DNA of 62,108 bases, from contig JAAOMT010000088.1 of the NCBI GenBank assembly GCA_016748015.1, positions 93,861-155,968 on the forward strand, in the 5' to 3' direction. This DNA comes from Geosiphon pyriformis. Its lineage: Eukaryota; Glomeromycota; Glomeromycetes; Archaeosporales; Geosiphonaceae. Shown one piece after another: positions 42,262-54,340 of the stretch. Position 1 is the first letter of the stretch; the number at the start of each line of letters is the position of its first letter. The notes beneath the pieces are model-generated. The model searched no databases and had not been told where the DNA came from. It was given only the letters and a program-made list of their open reading frames with translations. Position numbers and translations under genes: made by a program.

Positions 42262-44070
42262 CAGAGGAGGATAGTGACCAGATAAAACTTATCTATACTA
42301 ACATCATTATTTCTATCACTCCTTATTAATAGTACATTCTCAAAGTTGACTGAAGAATTCAGAACCAAGCACTAGTTTTTGAGACTGATTCCGAGATTTG
42401 CTTGTTAGTTGACATCACTAATCTTTACTTATCAGCCAAAGCTCATAAACACTTTAAAATTCTCATTCACAATCTGACTGAAAATATTATTAAAATTCCT
42501 GAGAAAACTCTTGTTGGTTTTATATCTTCAGATATTCAGAATCCAAAAAAACTCCAGTCTATTCCAGATTTCACTCAATTGTTCTTGTTCTGTAATATTA
42601 CTTCACAAGTATAAAACCTGCCAAAGGAAAGTTATTTGTTTACACCAAAAGAAATCAATAAACTCAATTTGAGAAACCTTAGTACTACTTTACAGCAAAT
42701 ACAACTTAAGATTCTATTAAACTAATATGCTGATGTTTTTGTCAGTGAAAATGAGTTTGGATGCACTAATATCATGAAACACCAAATTGACACTAGAGAT
42801 GCTTGATCTATTAAGCAGTAAGCTTACCACATACCTCCAACTGGTAATAACCTGATTAAGCAGGAAGTACAACAAATGCTTGACAATGGACTGATTAAAA
42901 AATTATTAAGCTTTTGGTCCTCTCCAGTAGTTTTAGTCACCAAAAAAAATGGAAAGATATAATTCTGCATGAATTACCAAAAATTAAATAGTGTTACCCA
43001 AGAAGATAGCTATTTCACTCCTCTTATCTAAGAAATCTTGGACAACTTAGAAAAAAAAAAATGGTTCTTATCACTAGATTTAGCCAGTAGATATTGACAA
43101 GTCAAAATAAACCTAAAAAACAAAGGGAAAATGGCATTCACTACTCAAGACAGAAATTTTGAATTTAATATAATGCTCTTTGGACTTTGAAATGCTCCTA
43201 CCATCTTTTAGCATCTCATGAATGTCATATATAAGGGAATCCTATGAAAATCAATCATAGTTTACTTAGACAACACAAACATGTTCTCAGAAATGTTCGA
43301 TGAACATTTGCTACACCTCTAACAAGTCTTTGAACATCTTCAAAATATCAGACTAAAACTTAATCCCAATAAATGCTTCTTTGGAAAAACTGAGCTGAAA
43401 TTCCTAGGACACGTAATCGGCAAAAACAGAATCAAACCTGATCCAAACAAGATCTAGAAAGTCAAAGATTTCTCAGCTCCTATTAATCTTCAAGAACTAT
43501 GTAGATTCTTGGAATTAGCAAGATATTACTAATAGTTCATCAAAGATTTCTCAACTATCACAAAACCACTTTATCATTTGCTATCTAAACACGTACCATA
43601 CTGATGGAAAAAAAAACAACAGAAAACATTCGACTATCTCAAACAGTGATTAATTACCTCTCCAGTATTAATCTATCCAAATTTCATCAAATGTTTCATT
43701 GTTGCTATGGATGCCTCAAAAAATACACTAGGAGCCATCTTATCTTAGATTAGACCAGACAAAAGGGAACATCCAATTGCATATGCTAGCCATAGCACAA
43801 GTCCAGTAGAAAAGATATATAGTACAACAGACTTGGAATGTCTTGCTATTTATTGGACAATACAAATCTGAAAACATTACCTGAGCCAACTATTCAACCT
43901 ATATACTGATCATAAAGAATTAATTTGGCTACTCAATAACCCAAAGCTGGAAGAAAAATATGCAAAATGGAGTACTTATCTATAACAATTTCCACTCAAA
44001 ATCTATTACAAGGAAGGATTTAAGAACACCAATGCTGACAGTTTGTTGAGGATTCCACAAACCTAATTTC
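42262..44070 (+). pseudogene. Gypsy reverse transcriptase and RNase H
   Basis: A lead-in (LYLSAKAHKHFKILIHNLTE, 42423) precedes RT: IMKHQIDT, AYHIPPTGN, GLIKKLLSFWSSPVVLVTKK, KWFLSLDLASRY, TFGL-type palm, then YLDN at 43263-43274 where YLDD is expected (second catalytic Asp to Asn). The thumb reads FLGHVIGKNRIKPDPNK and LCRFLELARYY. RNase H: IVAMDASKNTLGAIL, TTDLECLAIYW and LYTDHKELIWLL (43690-43930) keep the acidic residues. Ends at NADSLLRI. Numerous stops, mostly at Trp codons. Confidence 0.85.
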
Positions 44071-44269
44071 AGATTCATGAACACACTCACTTATCAATAA
44101 CTATATTAGTACCTATTAACACTATATTTCAAAGAGATATTATTTCAATAGAAACAAAGTATCATACAAAAACAAACCCGAAATTATTTTATTCAAGACA
44201 ACCAACTATATTAACAAGAATGCCAAAACTGTCCCACCCCACAACAAGTTATAAAAAGCAATGAAAAGG

Positions 44270-45300
44270 AAACTATATTACATAGTATGCATTCCGATCC
44301 AACCACTGAACACTTTAACAAAGATGCTACTCTCAAAAGAACACTAAATTTATACTATTGGCTAATAATATACAAAGACATTTTTGAATATGTGCTTAAT
44401 TGTGACTCATGCCAGTAAAGAGAAGGAGCAAGATCAACAGAACCACTTTGACTTATTCCAGTTGGAAATCCATTTGATAGAATTGGGATTGATTTGGTTG
44501 AACCTCTTTTAATTACATCCCAAGGAAATTGCTATATTGTTGTAGCTGTAGACTACCTTACAAAATGGCCAGAAGCCAGAGCAATCCAAGTGGCTGATGC
44601 CAAAACAGTAGCCAAATTTGTGCATCAAGACTTAATTTGCTGACATAGATGTCCGAAAAAATTATTATCTGATCAGAGAACACATTTTGTTAATAATATG
44701 CTAACTGAATTAAGCCAATGATTTGGAATAAAGTGATTCTTATTGTCATCATAACACTCACAAATAAACGGACTGGTAGAACAATTTAACTGAACACTAT
44801 GTGAAACACTAACAAAAATAAGTCATGAAAATAAACAAGAATAAAACTTATTTATATCTTCTGTACTCTTTGCATACCAAATATTGAAACAAAATATGAC
44901 TCAGTTCACACTTTTTGAACTAGTCTATAAAAGAAAAGCTATATTACTGATTGAACAAATGATATTGTTATATCCAACAGAAACAATCAACAAAGAGAAT
45001 TTTGAAGCTATCTTACACCAAAAAACATATTAGCTAATAGAAACATTAGAAAATGATTGAAGAACAGCAGCTGACAATATTAGTTATGCTCAAGAATGAC
45101 AAAAAGAAAGACATAATAATTGCCTATCAGAACAACCAATGGAATTCAAGATTGGAGACCAAGTACTGTTACATTGTACAAAAGCTAAGAAACAGTAAAG
45201 TGGAAAGTTTAACCCAAAGTGAAATAGTCCATTCCATATACACAAAGCTTTAGGAAATTGAGCTTACAAATTACAATTGAAAGACAGGATTTTAAAGAAA
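44270..45300 (+). pseudogene. Gypsy integrase
   Basis: HHCC zinc module (LHSMHSDPTTEHFNKD then LNCDSCQ, 44280-44420), core with D in VVAVDYLTKWPEARAIQVAD (44540-44600), D in KKLLSDQRTHFVNNM (44650-44700) and E in INGLVEQFN (44765-44790): the DDE set is intact. Followed by a C-terminal strip (FKIGDQVLLHCTKAKK, about 45150) that recurs in the other Gypsy relics. Stops at several Trp positions. Confidence 0.85.
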
Positions 45301-46262
45301 ATAGCACATAAAAATTGGTTAAAAATTTATCATGCAAAACAGGAATCATCATCATTAGTACCTCAGCTAGAAACACAAATTTCATTAATCAGACCAAAAG
45401 ATATACTATAAGATCTGGAATCAATTATTGTCATCAAAATGTAGACAATGTGCAACAAATTAAATTAGGGAATTCAAATATATATAGCATCTGAAAAACA
45501 GTAAGAAACAATAAAACTTTTAACATAGACTTGTCAAATCAAATTTCAGAACAACTATTTGATGCAATTTAACAATCTTCTGTTCAAATAGAAGTAACAA
45601 TCAATAAAAAAAAATATGCTATAAAGATAGAAGCAAGAAAGAGATGGGCATGAGTTCAACTAGAACTAACTATTTTCATCTTTACACCCTGTCTGAAAAA
45701 AAAATTTTACAAAAAAGAATTAAATCGTCTCAAATAGGACTTAAAGAAAGCATGGAGGAATGAGAAAAAGTTTATAAAAGAAGATACTTGGTTCCCAAGC
45801 TGAAAAAAATCAAAGAAGCTTTAGCTTGTGAGATCAATCTCCCCAAAACAGAGAAATGAACACTAGACAATGCAAAAGAATGAAAAGAAAAACTTTCTCC
45901 AGCTTATTGGTTCTACAAAGTAGGTGAACAATTAGACTTAAAGATATTATATAGAGACTTCAGCCAGAAGACTTTCAACAAAAAAGCAATACAACAAATA
46001 GAAAAATTTGTAGAAAGAAGCAACTTGACCCTACATTACAAAGCAGCATACTAACTATATACTGCTTTTCAACATTGTCCAAATGTACTGTTGTATGAAT
46101 CTATAAAGATGATAACAGTTAATAACATAAAATAAATTACCAATTAACAGTTCAAAGACCTATGAAAAACAATACTTGACACAACCATTAAACATTACAC
46201 AAACAAAAACATAGAAACAGATACATATGATTTTGCAGGAGCTCAATTCTAAAAAAAAGAAA
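45301..46262 (+). pseudogene. Extra coding stretch after the integrase, function unknown
   Basis: A frame with only transition-type stops reads WAWVQLEL-like, then DLKILYRDFSQKTFNKKAIQ, QIEKFVERSNLTLHYKAAY, LYTAFQHCPNVLLYESIKM, TILDTTIKHYTNKNIETDTY and DFAGAQF, and continues through the purine tract into the LTR. No known domain recognised; hydrophilic, mostly helical, no membrane segment, so it does not look like an envelope protein. Confidence 0.5.
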
Positions 46263-46265
46263 TAA

Positions 46266-46771
46266 TATTACCTGAGTAGAAAAACCAAAAAGCTATGGAA
46301 AAATGTAACAAAGAAACATGACAAAAAAAACACAGTATAATTCGAGGTAACATAGGACAAACATGAGCAATAATAAGCAGTAATTAGCAATAATGAGCAA
46401 TAGCTAGCAATAATAAGCAATAGATAGCAATAATGAGCAATAGCTAACAATAATGAACAATAGCTAACAATAACAAAACAATAGCTAGCAATAGTGAAGC
46501 AATTAGAAGCAATTCTGTAAAACCAAAAGAATATATAAAAGCAAGTAGTTGTAGAAATTGAAAAGACAGACAGTTAGTTAGTAATCAATTTTACTTTGTA
46601 TTCTACTTATCATATATCCATAGTCCAAAATACAATAATTATCAAAAACAAAATCCAATTTATCAATTCATGTTTTCCAATCTTATGGATTTTAATTGAA
46701 ATTAAAATCAGTATTTCCTACCTTTGTTTTGGAACAGATGCTATTAGCATAAATGCCTTAAACCCCTAACA
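46266..46771 (+). repeat. 3' LTR of the Gypsy element
   Basis: 506 bp. Begins TATTACC (5' copy: TGTTACC, a G-to-A change), ends CCTAACA, contains the same short tandem array (46370-46505), and is preceded by a purine tract (AAAAAAAAGAAATAATA). The following bases repeat the primer-site region rather than a target duplication. Confidence 0.8.
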
Positions 46772-47225
46772 ATTTAGACTAATCACTTTTAATTATGGCA
46801 ATTGATGGAAATTAATTCTTTTTTCTTTTTTCTTTTTTTGTTTGGAATGGCAACATAGAAAAATTGACTGTCTTGGAATAGACTTTGTGATAGCCTGGTA
46901 AAAGAGGGAAGCTCCCCTTAAGTTTTAGATATTAATGTTATCTTGATAGCTTACCAGAAGAGCAAAAAAACAATGCCAGACCCTAACAACTACACTCATT
47001 AACATAGAGAAAAAAGCTCACATTTACGGAAAACATTGCAATCAACAAAAGACAAACTCTGTGTCTTATAACCAAAGAACTCAATGGGTAAAATTTACAT
47101 TCAGAAATCAACTTTTAGAGATTAATAATACTGACATGGTGGAAAAAGCAGACAATCTTGAAAGATAACCCAAAATAGAGCACCAAACATTACCACTATA
47201 CCCTACCCAGTTTATTCATAACAAT
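46772..47225 (+). mobile_element. Start of a second Gypsy internal region
   Basis: 46772-46830 (AATTTAGACTAATCACTTTT, ATTATGGCAATTGATGGAAA, poly-T) matches 38032-38112 after the 5' LTR. The bases up to about 47220 are therefore probably the leader that the N gap hides in the first copy. After that, a minus-strand Gypsy relic takes over. Confidence 0.55.
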
Positions 47226-47229
47226 ATTA

Positions 47230-48760
47230 ATATTATTAAGATAGACAACTATTAATTGTTATAAAAATCATATACAATATTGATAAGTTATTAAAATATT
47301 ACTGATGTATTACAGAGTCTAAAAAACATAATATTGAATTTATAGTTTTTTTTTTAAATAGTAAAAACTGTTTTAAATCAGTTTTTGAATTTATTTTAAC
47401 TTGCTAATATCTATTTTTCAAGTCTAAAATTAAAAAAAACTTGGCTTTTTTTAGAACATTTAATATGTTGTCAATTTTGAGTAAAAAATATGCATCTTCA
47501 ATTATAATACTATTTAATTGATAATAGTCAATACAAAATCTGATTTTCTTATTTTTTTTACTAAAACTACTAATAAGATTCAGAAATTTTTAGATGATTA
47601 AATAAGACTATTATTGAGTATTTGTTGGATTTCTTCTTTAATAAATTGGTGACTGGCTAATAGAACTTAATATACTTATTGTTATTTTGATAAAATATTT
47701 TCAATATAAATCTGGTATTAGACAATATTTTTTTTTCTTAAATTATTATTGTTTTAAGCAAATATATTAGCATATTTAGTAATTAATTGCTTTAATTGTC
47801 TTTGTTGTTAAGATTTTAGAAGACCTATGTTAATTTTAGCTAGTTTTTTTTATATAAAATGGTAGTTTTTGGTGTTTAAAACAATGTTTAAATTTAAAAA
47901 AAAGATGTCTTTCACAATTTTGATGAAATTAAAAACAATTTAAGAGGTTTTTTTTGAAAAATATTTCTATATATAATTCCAATTTTTAATTTATTTAATA
48001 AAATAATGAGATATTTGTTGAGATTATAGAAAATAACTTGGAACTTTTTCATTCTTTTGAAAATATAAACATTTGAAATTAAGATTTTGTGTTTTAAATA
48101 AATTTTTTTATTTGATTCAAAAATTTATTAGATGGTTGTAAATTTTGGGCAAATGTAAATTTCATAATATTCTTCAAAAGATAAGATAATAATTGATTAA
48201 AAAAGTCAAAGAATCTGGTGAAATTTATTTTATATATTAAAAGCTATATTTACTAAAACTGTAAATTGTTTAGTTAAACCAAAATTTTGTGTTTTTTTTT
48301 TACTTTTGCCCAATTGTTCTTTGTAATTTACTGATTGCAGATCCAAAATATTAATTAAAAATAAGTAGATAACTTAAACAATTTTTTTGGTATGCTTAAT
48401 CTTAAATAGTTTGTCAGATTTATTTTGTAACATAATTGTAATGTCTTTTGTATATCCTGTATCTATAACTTTTTTTTTAACATTAATTTTTTTGCTTGCC
48501 AATAATGATTGAGAAGCAATTTAAATTATTGCTTTTGATAGTATTTTGAAAGCAATTTTAAAATTAATTTTTAATCAGATAGACAAATACAATTGTGATT
48601 TTTTCTAATAATTCAGTGTTTCAAATTTGATTTTATATTCATTATTTTTATTAGACAAAAGAATGTTAAAAACATAGTATTCTAAATACTATTAGTCATT
48701 ATAAGACATTATATATTTTTTGTATAGTTGAATATTTATTTGTTTTAATTATTGACTTTA
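47230..48760 (-). mobile_element. Gypsy relic (protease to RT palm), minus strand
   Basis: The minus strand near 47450-47390 reads LDLKNRY followed by QVKINSK (RT palm), and nearby 47560-47500 the fingers. Upstream (to 48760) the AT-rich sequence presumably holds the 5' part of pol; I can name no domain there with confidence. Confidence 0.5.
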
Positions 48761-48979
48761 AGCTTTTTTGGTTGAATAAGTATAACTTGTAATTTGGTAA
48801 TAGATTTTAACTTTATTTTTATAGTTATATCCAGCAATTTTAAATATGTATTTAATATATTCTACTTTTTTTATTTAGACATCTTTTTGGACTATAACAT
48901 GAATAAATTAGCTATCAACTTCTTTGAATTTACAAGAAAAATAAAAAAACCAAGATTAATTTGTTTTAAACTCCAATAA

Positions 48980-51900
48980 ATTTTCAATTTTTACAGCTAA
49001 TAAAAATAAGCTACCAAAAACCAAAATTTTTAAGAATTTTCCAAAGTTAGAATCTTCAGAAATTATACAAAAATTTGGACTCTATTTTGTTGTCAAAAAT
49101 CTTATAAAAACTTTAGCTTACATTATTTTTGGCCAGTTAATAATCCATTTACAATTTAGAAAAAATTTTTGCAAATTATTAATCTCAAAAAAAAAATACC
49201 AAAAACCAACAAATATTCTAATTAAGCTAAACTTGCTAATAATAGTAATGTCACTCCTCTAATTTGCAAAGTCTAAGTGACTGGTTATTTCATTAATTTA
49301 ATTTTAAATAGTAGATTATTTGTTAGTATTATTGCCAAACACTTTTTTAAAGCAATTGGCAGAAAAATTAATAAATTTTCTATTTAACTAATGACCAATA
49401 TATATAGTAAGAAAAAAAAAATTTGGGTATAACCAAAGCTATTTTTATTTACATTAATAATATCAGCATTAAAACTGACATGAAAGTATTTAAAACCAAG
49501 ATATATACTATAATTATTAATAATAAATAGCTTAAAAAAGCCAAAGTCTTATTTAACTATAAGTTATACAAATTAATCATCAAATATGGTAAGAAGCCTA
49601 TTGTGATTAAATATTATTACTAAATAACTTCTCTAGTATTTAAGCAGAACCAAAAAAAAAAACAATTAGATAAATCAAATAATAAAAAAAATGATAATAA
49701 AAAAGAGCAAAAAGAATAAAAAAAAACTGCTAAACTTATCTATATTACTTTTATTAGCAATAGCAAGCTATTAAACAATATTAAAGCTGACAAAAAAGAA
49801 ATCATTGTAAATGGCAAGCTAATTTACTAGTCTTACTATAATATTTTTAGAAGAATCTTTGATAGAAAGCTTAGCAAAAAAGCCAAATACAGTTATTAGT
49901 AATATGGTCCTTGTGTTTGATGCTAATACAATAAACCATTTTATTCTTCTAATAATAAATATATGTTTTGTCTAATTTATTACAAAGATTAAAAACCAAT
50001 CAGCTTAATATCTTGAAAAAAAATAAAAAAAGTACAAAAGTTTTTTGAAAGTAAACCACTAGAGATATAATTATTAATAATAGAATAAAAAAAATCTTTT
50101 TCAGAAGAAAAAAAAATTGATATTAAAAATCTGTTAGTTAGAAATAATCCAGTTATCTTAAAAGAAAGTGATATTCTTGAATGTATTCATGTAATACAAT
50201 ATATTATTACCATTAAAAAAACTTGCCCTATCTATTTAAAACCTTATTAATCTAATTATCATAATAATAAGTTTATCAAAAAAGAAATAAACCAGATAAA
50301 AAACCTTGGATTTATACAAAAAACCAAGAATAAATAAGTATTTTCAATTGTAATAGTATTCAAAAAAAATAGAATCTTATACTTTTGTGTCAACAATCAT
50401 TAATTAAATGCCATTACTAAAAGAAACATATATCTACTTTTCAAAATTAATATAATGCTGAATCAATTTAATAGTGCTACTTTTTTTTTAATCATTAATT
50501 TAATTGCTGGATTTTAGCAAGTAGAAATGAATTTAGAAAGCAAAAAAAAAACTGCTTTTATTATTAAGTATGGTACCTACAAATTTACTGTTATATTTTT
50601 TGGTCTTACTAATATTCTTATTACTTTTTAATGTTTAATGAACAAAGTATTTGAATCAATAAAAGAAAACTTTGTTTTAGTCTATTTAGATGACATAATA
50701 GTATATTTAAAAATCTGGAATAAATATCTTAAACATTTACAAAAAGTTTTTGATCTCCTTAAAAATACTGGTCTTAAGATTAATCCAATTAAATCTTTTT
50801 TTAGACATCAATCCACCCAGTTTTTTAAATATTTTATTACAAAAAATGAAATTTTTCCTAATTCAGCCAAGATTAAAAAAATCCAGAACATTAAACAACC
50901 AATAAACATTTATAAATTATGCTTTTTTCTTGGTTTAATATTTTATTATCACAAATTTGTCAATGATTTTTCTAAAATTGTCTTTTTACTCAATTAGCTA
51001 CTTAAGAAAACTGTCAATTATTATTAAAACATATATCAACAAAAAGCTTTTAAAACTCTGAAAAAAAATTAATCATTAAGTCAATTCTTAAGCAATCTAA
51101 TTTAGATTAATTTTTTATTTTTTACACTAATACATCTGGCTTTGAACTTGGTGTTGTTCTATAAAAATGATAAAAAACATGTCATAGCTTATGCTAACAA
51201 ATCTTTTTTCTCAGCAAAACAGAATTACTTAGTAATTAAACAAGAATGCTTAGCAATAGTATGGTCTACTAGCTACTAAAGTAAGTATTTTTTTGGTGTA
51301 AAGTTTTTAGTAGTAACAAATTATCAAGCTTTGGTTTGGCTATACAACAAAAAGAAGCTAGAACACAAATAAATAATTTACTAAATACTCTACTTAGATG
51401 AATTTGACTATAATATACAATATTGCAAAAGAGCTTATTATCAAAATACAGACACTTTTTCTAAATTTACTATTCAATAATAGTACAATCTTCTTAAACC
51501 AAACCAACTTATTTATTAGTAACTCTTTCTTAAACAAACATAATAATAGATTTAGACAACTACTTTGTCTTAATAGTAAAGAACAATATTTACCAAATTA
51601 TACTTAACAACAAAAAGAATATTTGCATAATTAATTAAATTTCTATTTAATTTGCCAGAACCAATTTTACAAAAAAAATAAAAAAAATTCTGATTATTTT
51701 TAAAGAGTATCAAATTTGAAGAAAAAAAAATTGTGATTTATAATATACATATTGATTATTAACTGAATACTTTGGAAAAACAAAAACAATTCAGAAAATT
51801 CTTACTTACTATTATTAATTTATCTTAAAAAAAAATATTGTTAAATACATCAAAACTTGTGATATCTGTCAAAAAAAAACAAAGAAGATATATATTTTAT

Positions 51901-52745
51901 TTTTGTTGGTTAACTATTTAACAGAATTGGTATAGATATTGTTAAATTTTTAACAATAACTTCTAATGACAATAGATATATTATTATAGTTATTGACTAT
52001 TTTACAAAATAAGTAAAAGCAAAAGCCACTCCAAATTAAACAGCAGTCTTTATTGCCAATTTTATTTATAAAGATATTATTTGTTACCATGACTGTTTCA
52101 AAAAACTTTTATCTGACAGAAAAAAAGCTTTTCTTAGTATATTGATTAAAGAATTTTGTAGAAAAATGAGAATATGTTATAACCTTTATTACTCTTAAAT
52201 AAATAGTCTAGTAGAATATAACATTACATAAAATCTTGGCCAAAATTAGTAAAGAAACAAATTTATAAAACAAAATACTGCTTTTAGTCTTATTTGTTTA
52301 TAAAACTGTGAATTATGACATAACAAATTATGAATTTTTTTATTTGCTCTATGGACAAATAACAATACTACCAATAAAAACTAATATTAAAACAATATTT
52401 TTTGAAAAAATCATAATAAGAAATTACAAAATCATTTTACAAAAAAAACTTGATATTATTCTTGACTTCTTGGTAAAAACACAAATAATTACCTTTGAGA
52501 AAATAAAATAGTTTTAAGAAAAACTTATAAAACACTTTTCTTAAGTATTAATGACTTAGTTTTAAAATATCACTTAGACAAAAACAATATCTATGATAAT
52601 AAATTTTCTAACCAATGGAAAAAACTCTTTATAATCAACAAAGTTTTAAATAATAGTTCTTATATCTTACAAAATTAATATAAAACAATTTTTAATAATT
52701 ACATTGTTTATGGTATATAACTCAAAAATTTTACAAATAACCTAA
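48980..52745 (+). mobile_element. Gypsy relic of a second family, plus strand
   Basis: Landmarks: KAKVLFNYKLYKLIIKYGKK (49540-49610), KKAKYSY then C-rich strip (49875-49930), IYYKD.KPISLI (49975-50010), IDIKNLLVRNNPVI (50115), RT (HVIQYIITIKKTCPIYLKPY, 50185; VYLDDIIVYLK at 50680-50710; SFFRHQSTQFFKYFITKNE, LCFFLGLIFYYHKFVNDFSK), RNase H near 51130-51330, integrase zinc part near 51640 and 51860, core near 51960-52090. Unlike the 37529 element it keeps YLDD. Extremely AT-rich, with dozens of stops. Confidence 0.7.
50638..50997 (+). pseudogene. RT palm/thumb segment of the second Gypsy family
   Basis: The longest open piece of the relic (119 codons). It contains the catalytic VYLDDIIVY box and the thumb KPINIYKLCFFLGLIFYYHK. 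Intact active site but isolated by stops on both sides. Confidence 0.7.
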
Positions 52746-52762
52746 TTGTTTATCTGTTATGG

Positions 52763-53727
52763 TGTTAATGGAGGTTTTTGGTCTCTTTTTTTAATTGTTG
52801 TTAATATCTGTCTGTTGCTAATTTCATGTTTTCTGGAAGCAATTGAACCTCCAATAACTGAGTTTATCTTCAAATTATCTCTTATAATTTGCTGAGCTTA
52901 TAAGTAGAATGGCCAATTCTATGCCAGTTACTTTATGTAGTTACATTGTAGTAAATGTCAACTCTTTTCCAGGAATTGCTCATCTGGAAGCTTACTAAAA
53001 ATGTGTAGTTACTTTGCTGTGAAAGTCAACTCTTCTACAAGAATCTTGTCTGTAGGCTACCCTAATAATTATAATAAGAAAATAAAAAAAAAATAAAAGA
53101 AAAAGTAAAAGAAATCAAATTCTGTCAAGGGAAACGTTTTCTATCCAGGCCTAAAGTCACTAACAAATTACTGAAATTGGTAGTTAATCAATTTCAAAAT
53201 GTTAGTTGTGTTGAGGGAATTTCAAGTACAATAATCAAAGAATTTGGTTTTCAAATATTTAATTTTTATTTGAATGTGTAAAAGATAATTTGTTCTAATT
53301 AAGATATCTAAAGTAAGATACTATGTTAAGATACTATGAGAAGATACATTTTTTTGAAGAAAAAAGCTCTTCTTTTATACAACTTGTTGTAGTACTAGTC
53401 TTTGAACTTGCACTTTTCTCTTTGCTACAATTTTGGTGAACTAAAGATATATTTTGGCGAACTACAAGTTATTTCACTGAATTATTGATTATTTCGGCCA
53501 ATTTTCATTAATTTCGGCGAATTTTGACTATATTAAATGGTTTAGAGTATTGTGTAATTTGATTATCTTAATTTCTATTATACAAATCGAATTATTAATT
53601 GATTAATGATATTTGATAATTTGATTAAATAATAAATGATAATCGAAATAATAATATATGCTAATTAATAATAGAAATTATGAGGGTAATTTCATGCTAA
53701 TTAATAGCTAAAATTCTACTAGTAACA
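52763..53727 (+). repeat. Solo LTR with 4-bp target duplication
   Basis: 965 bp, starts TGTTAATGGAGG and ends AGTAACA. It is flanked by ATGG on both sides (52759-52762 and 53728-53731). Same family as the one in the LINE ORF1 at 32271-33251. It carries the GGCGAA-type repeat block (53450-53525). Because it has its own duplication it is an independent insertion, not the 3' LTR of the Gypsy relic upstream. Confidence 0.8.
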
Positions 53728-53731
53728 ATGG

Positions 53732-54340
53732 TAATACCAACTCAAAAAATTAGTAAAAATCAAATATAAATAAATACACTATTCCCAAAACAGAAATATC
53801 TTCAATCAATATAAACAATTATTTTTTGAATTAAAACATTCAAAATGTTTTTTATACTCTCTATAAGTATTGAATCAAAAATTATTCAAATGCTATTCTG
53901 ATCATTAGAAAACAGCCACCATAACCAATAACAATAGAACATATATTATTATTAAACCAAAGAAAACCACTATCAGAAAAGAAAAAATTGGTAGTAAAAT
54001 AAATAAATATATACTTAAAAGCATAATAGCAAATATACTATTACTTTTTAATACATTTGAAAAAACAATTAAAAAAATTTTGCTTATAGACAAAAACCTA
54101 TTATATAAAAGACAACTAGAGTTTATGGTCGACTTAAAGAAATTATAAAAGACATAAAGCTTATGAAAAAAACAACTTCAGAGATACAAGTAGAAATTCT
54201 GAGCATTATATGATTAGATATTTCAAAAATTTTGACTATTGTTAAAAGAGCCAAAATTCTTTAACAAAAATTTGGTTTTTGACCATAAATTAAAAGGATT
54301 TTACAGATTAAGTAAAAGCCCCAATTTTGTTGTGTAAAAT
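53732..54340. other. AT-rich remainder, no gene
   Basis: No recognisable protein domain on either strand. Probably decayed repeat DNA. Confidence 0.4.

Larger units (their letters stand above)
37529..46771 (+). mobile_element. Near-complete Gypsy-type LTR retrotransposon
   Basis: Two LTRs (37529-38031 and 46266-46771) in the same orientation flank gag, protease, zinc module, dUTPase-like domain, RT, RNase H and integrase in Ty3/Gypsy order. Part of the leader is lost in the N gap. Coding sections keep frame over long distances but hold dozens of stops, mostly TGA/TAG/TAA at Trp and Gln positions. Confidence 0.85.

Noticed and set aside
53905-54093. Minus-strand hydrophobic ORF
   Set aside because: AT-rich low-complexity reading with no gene context.
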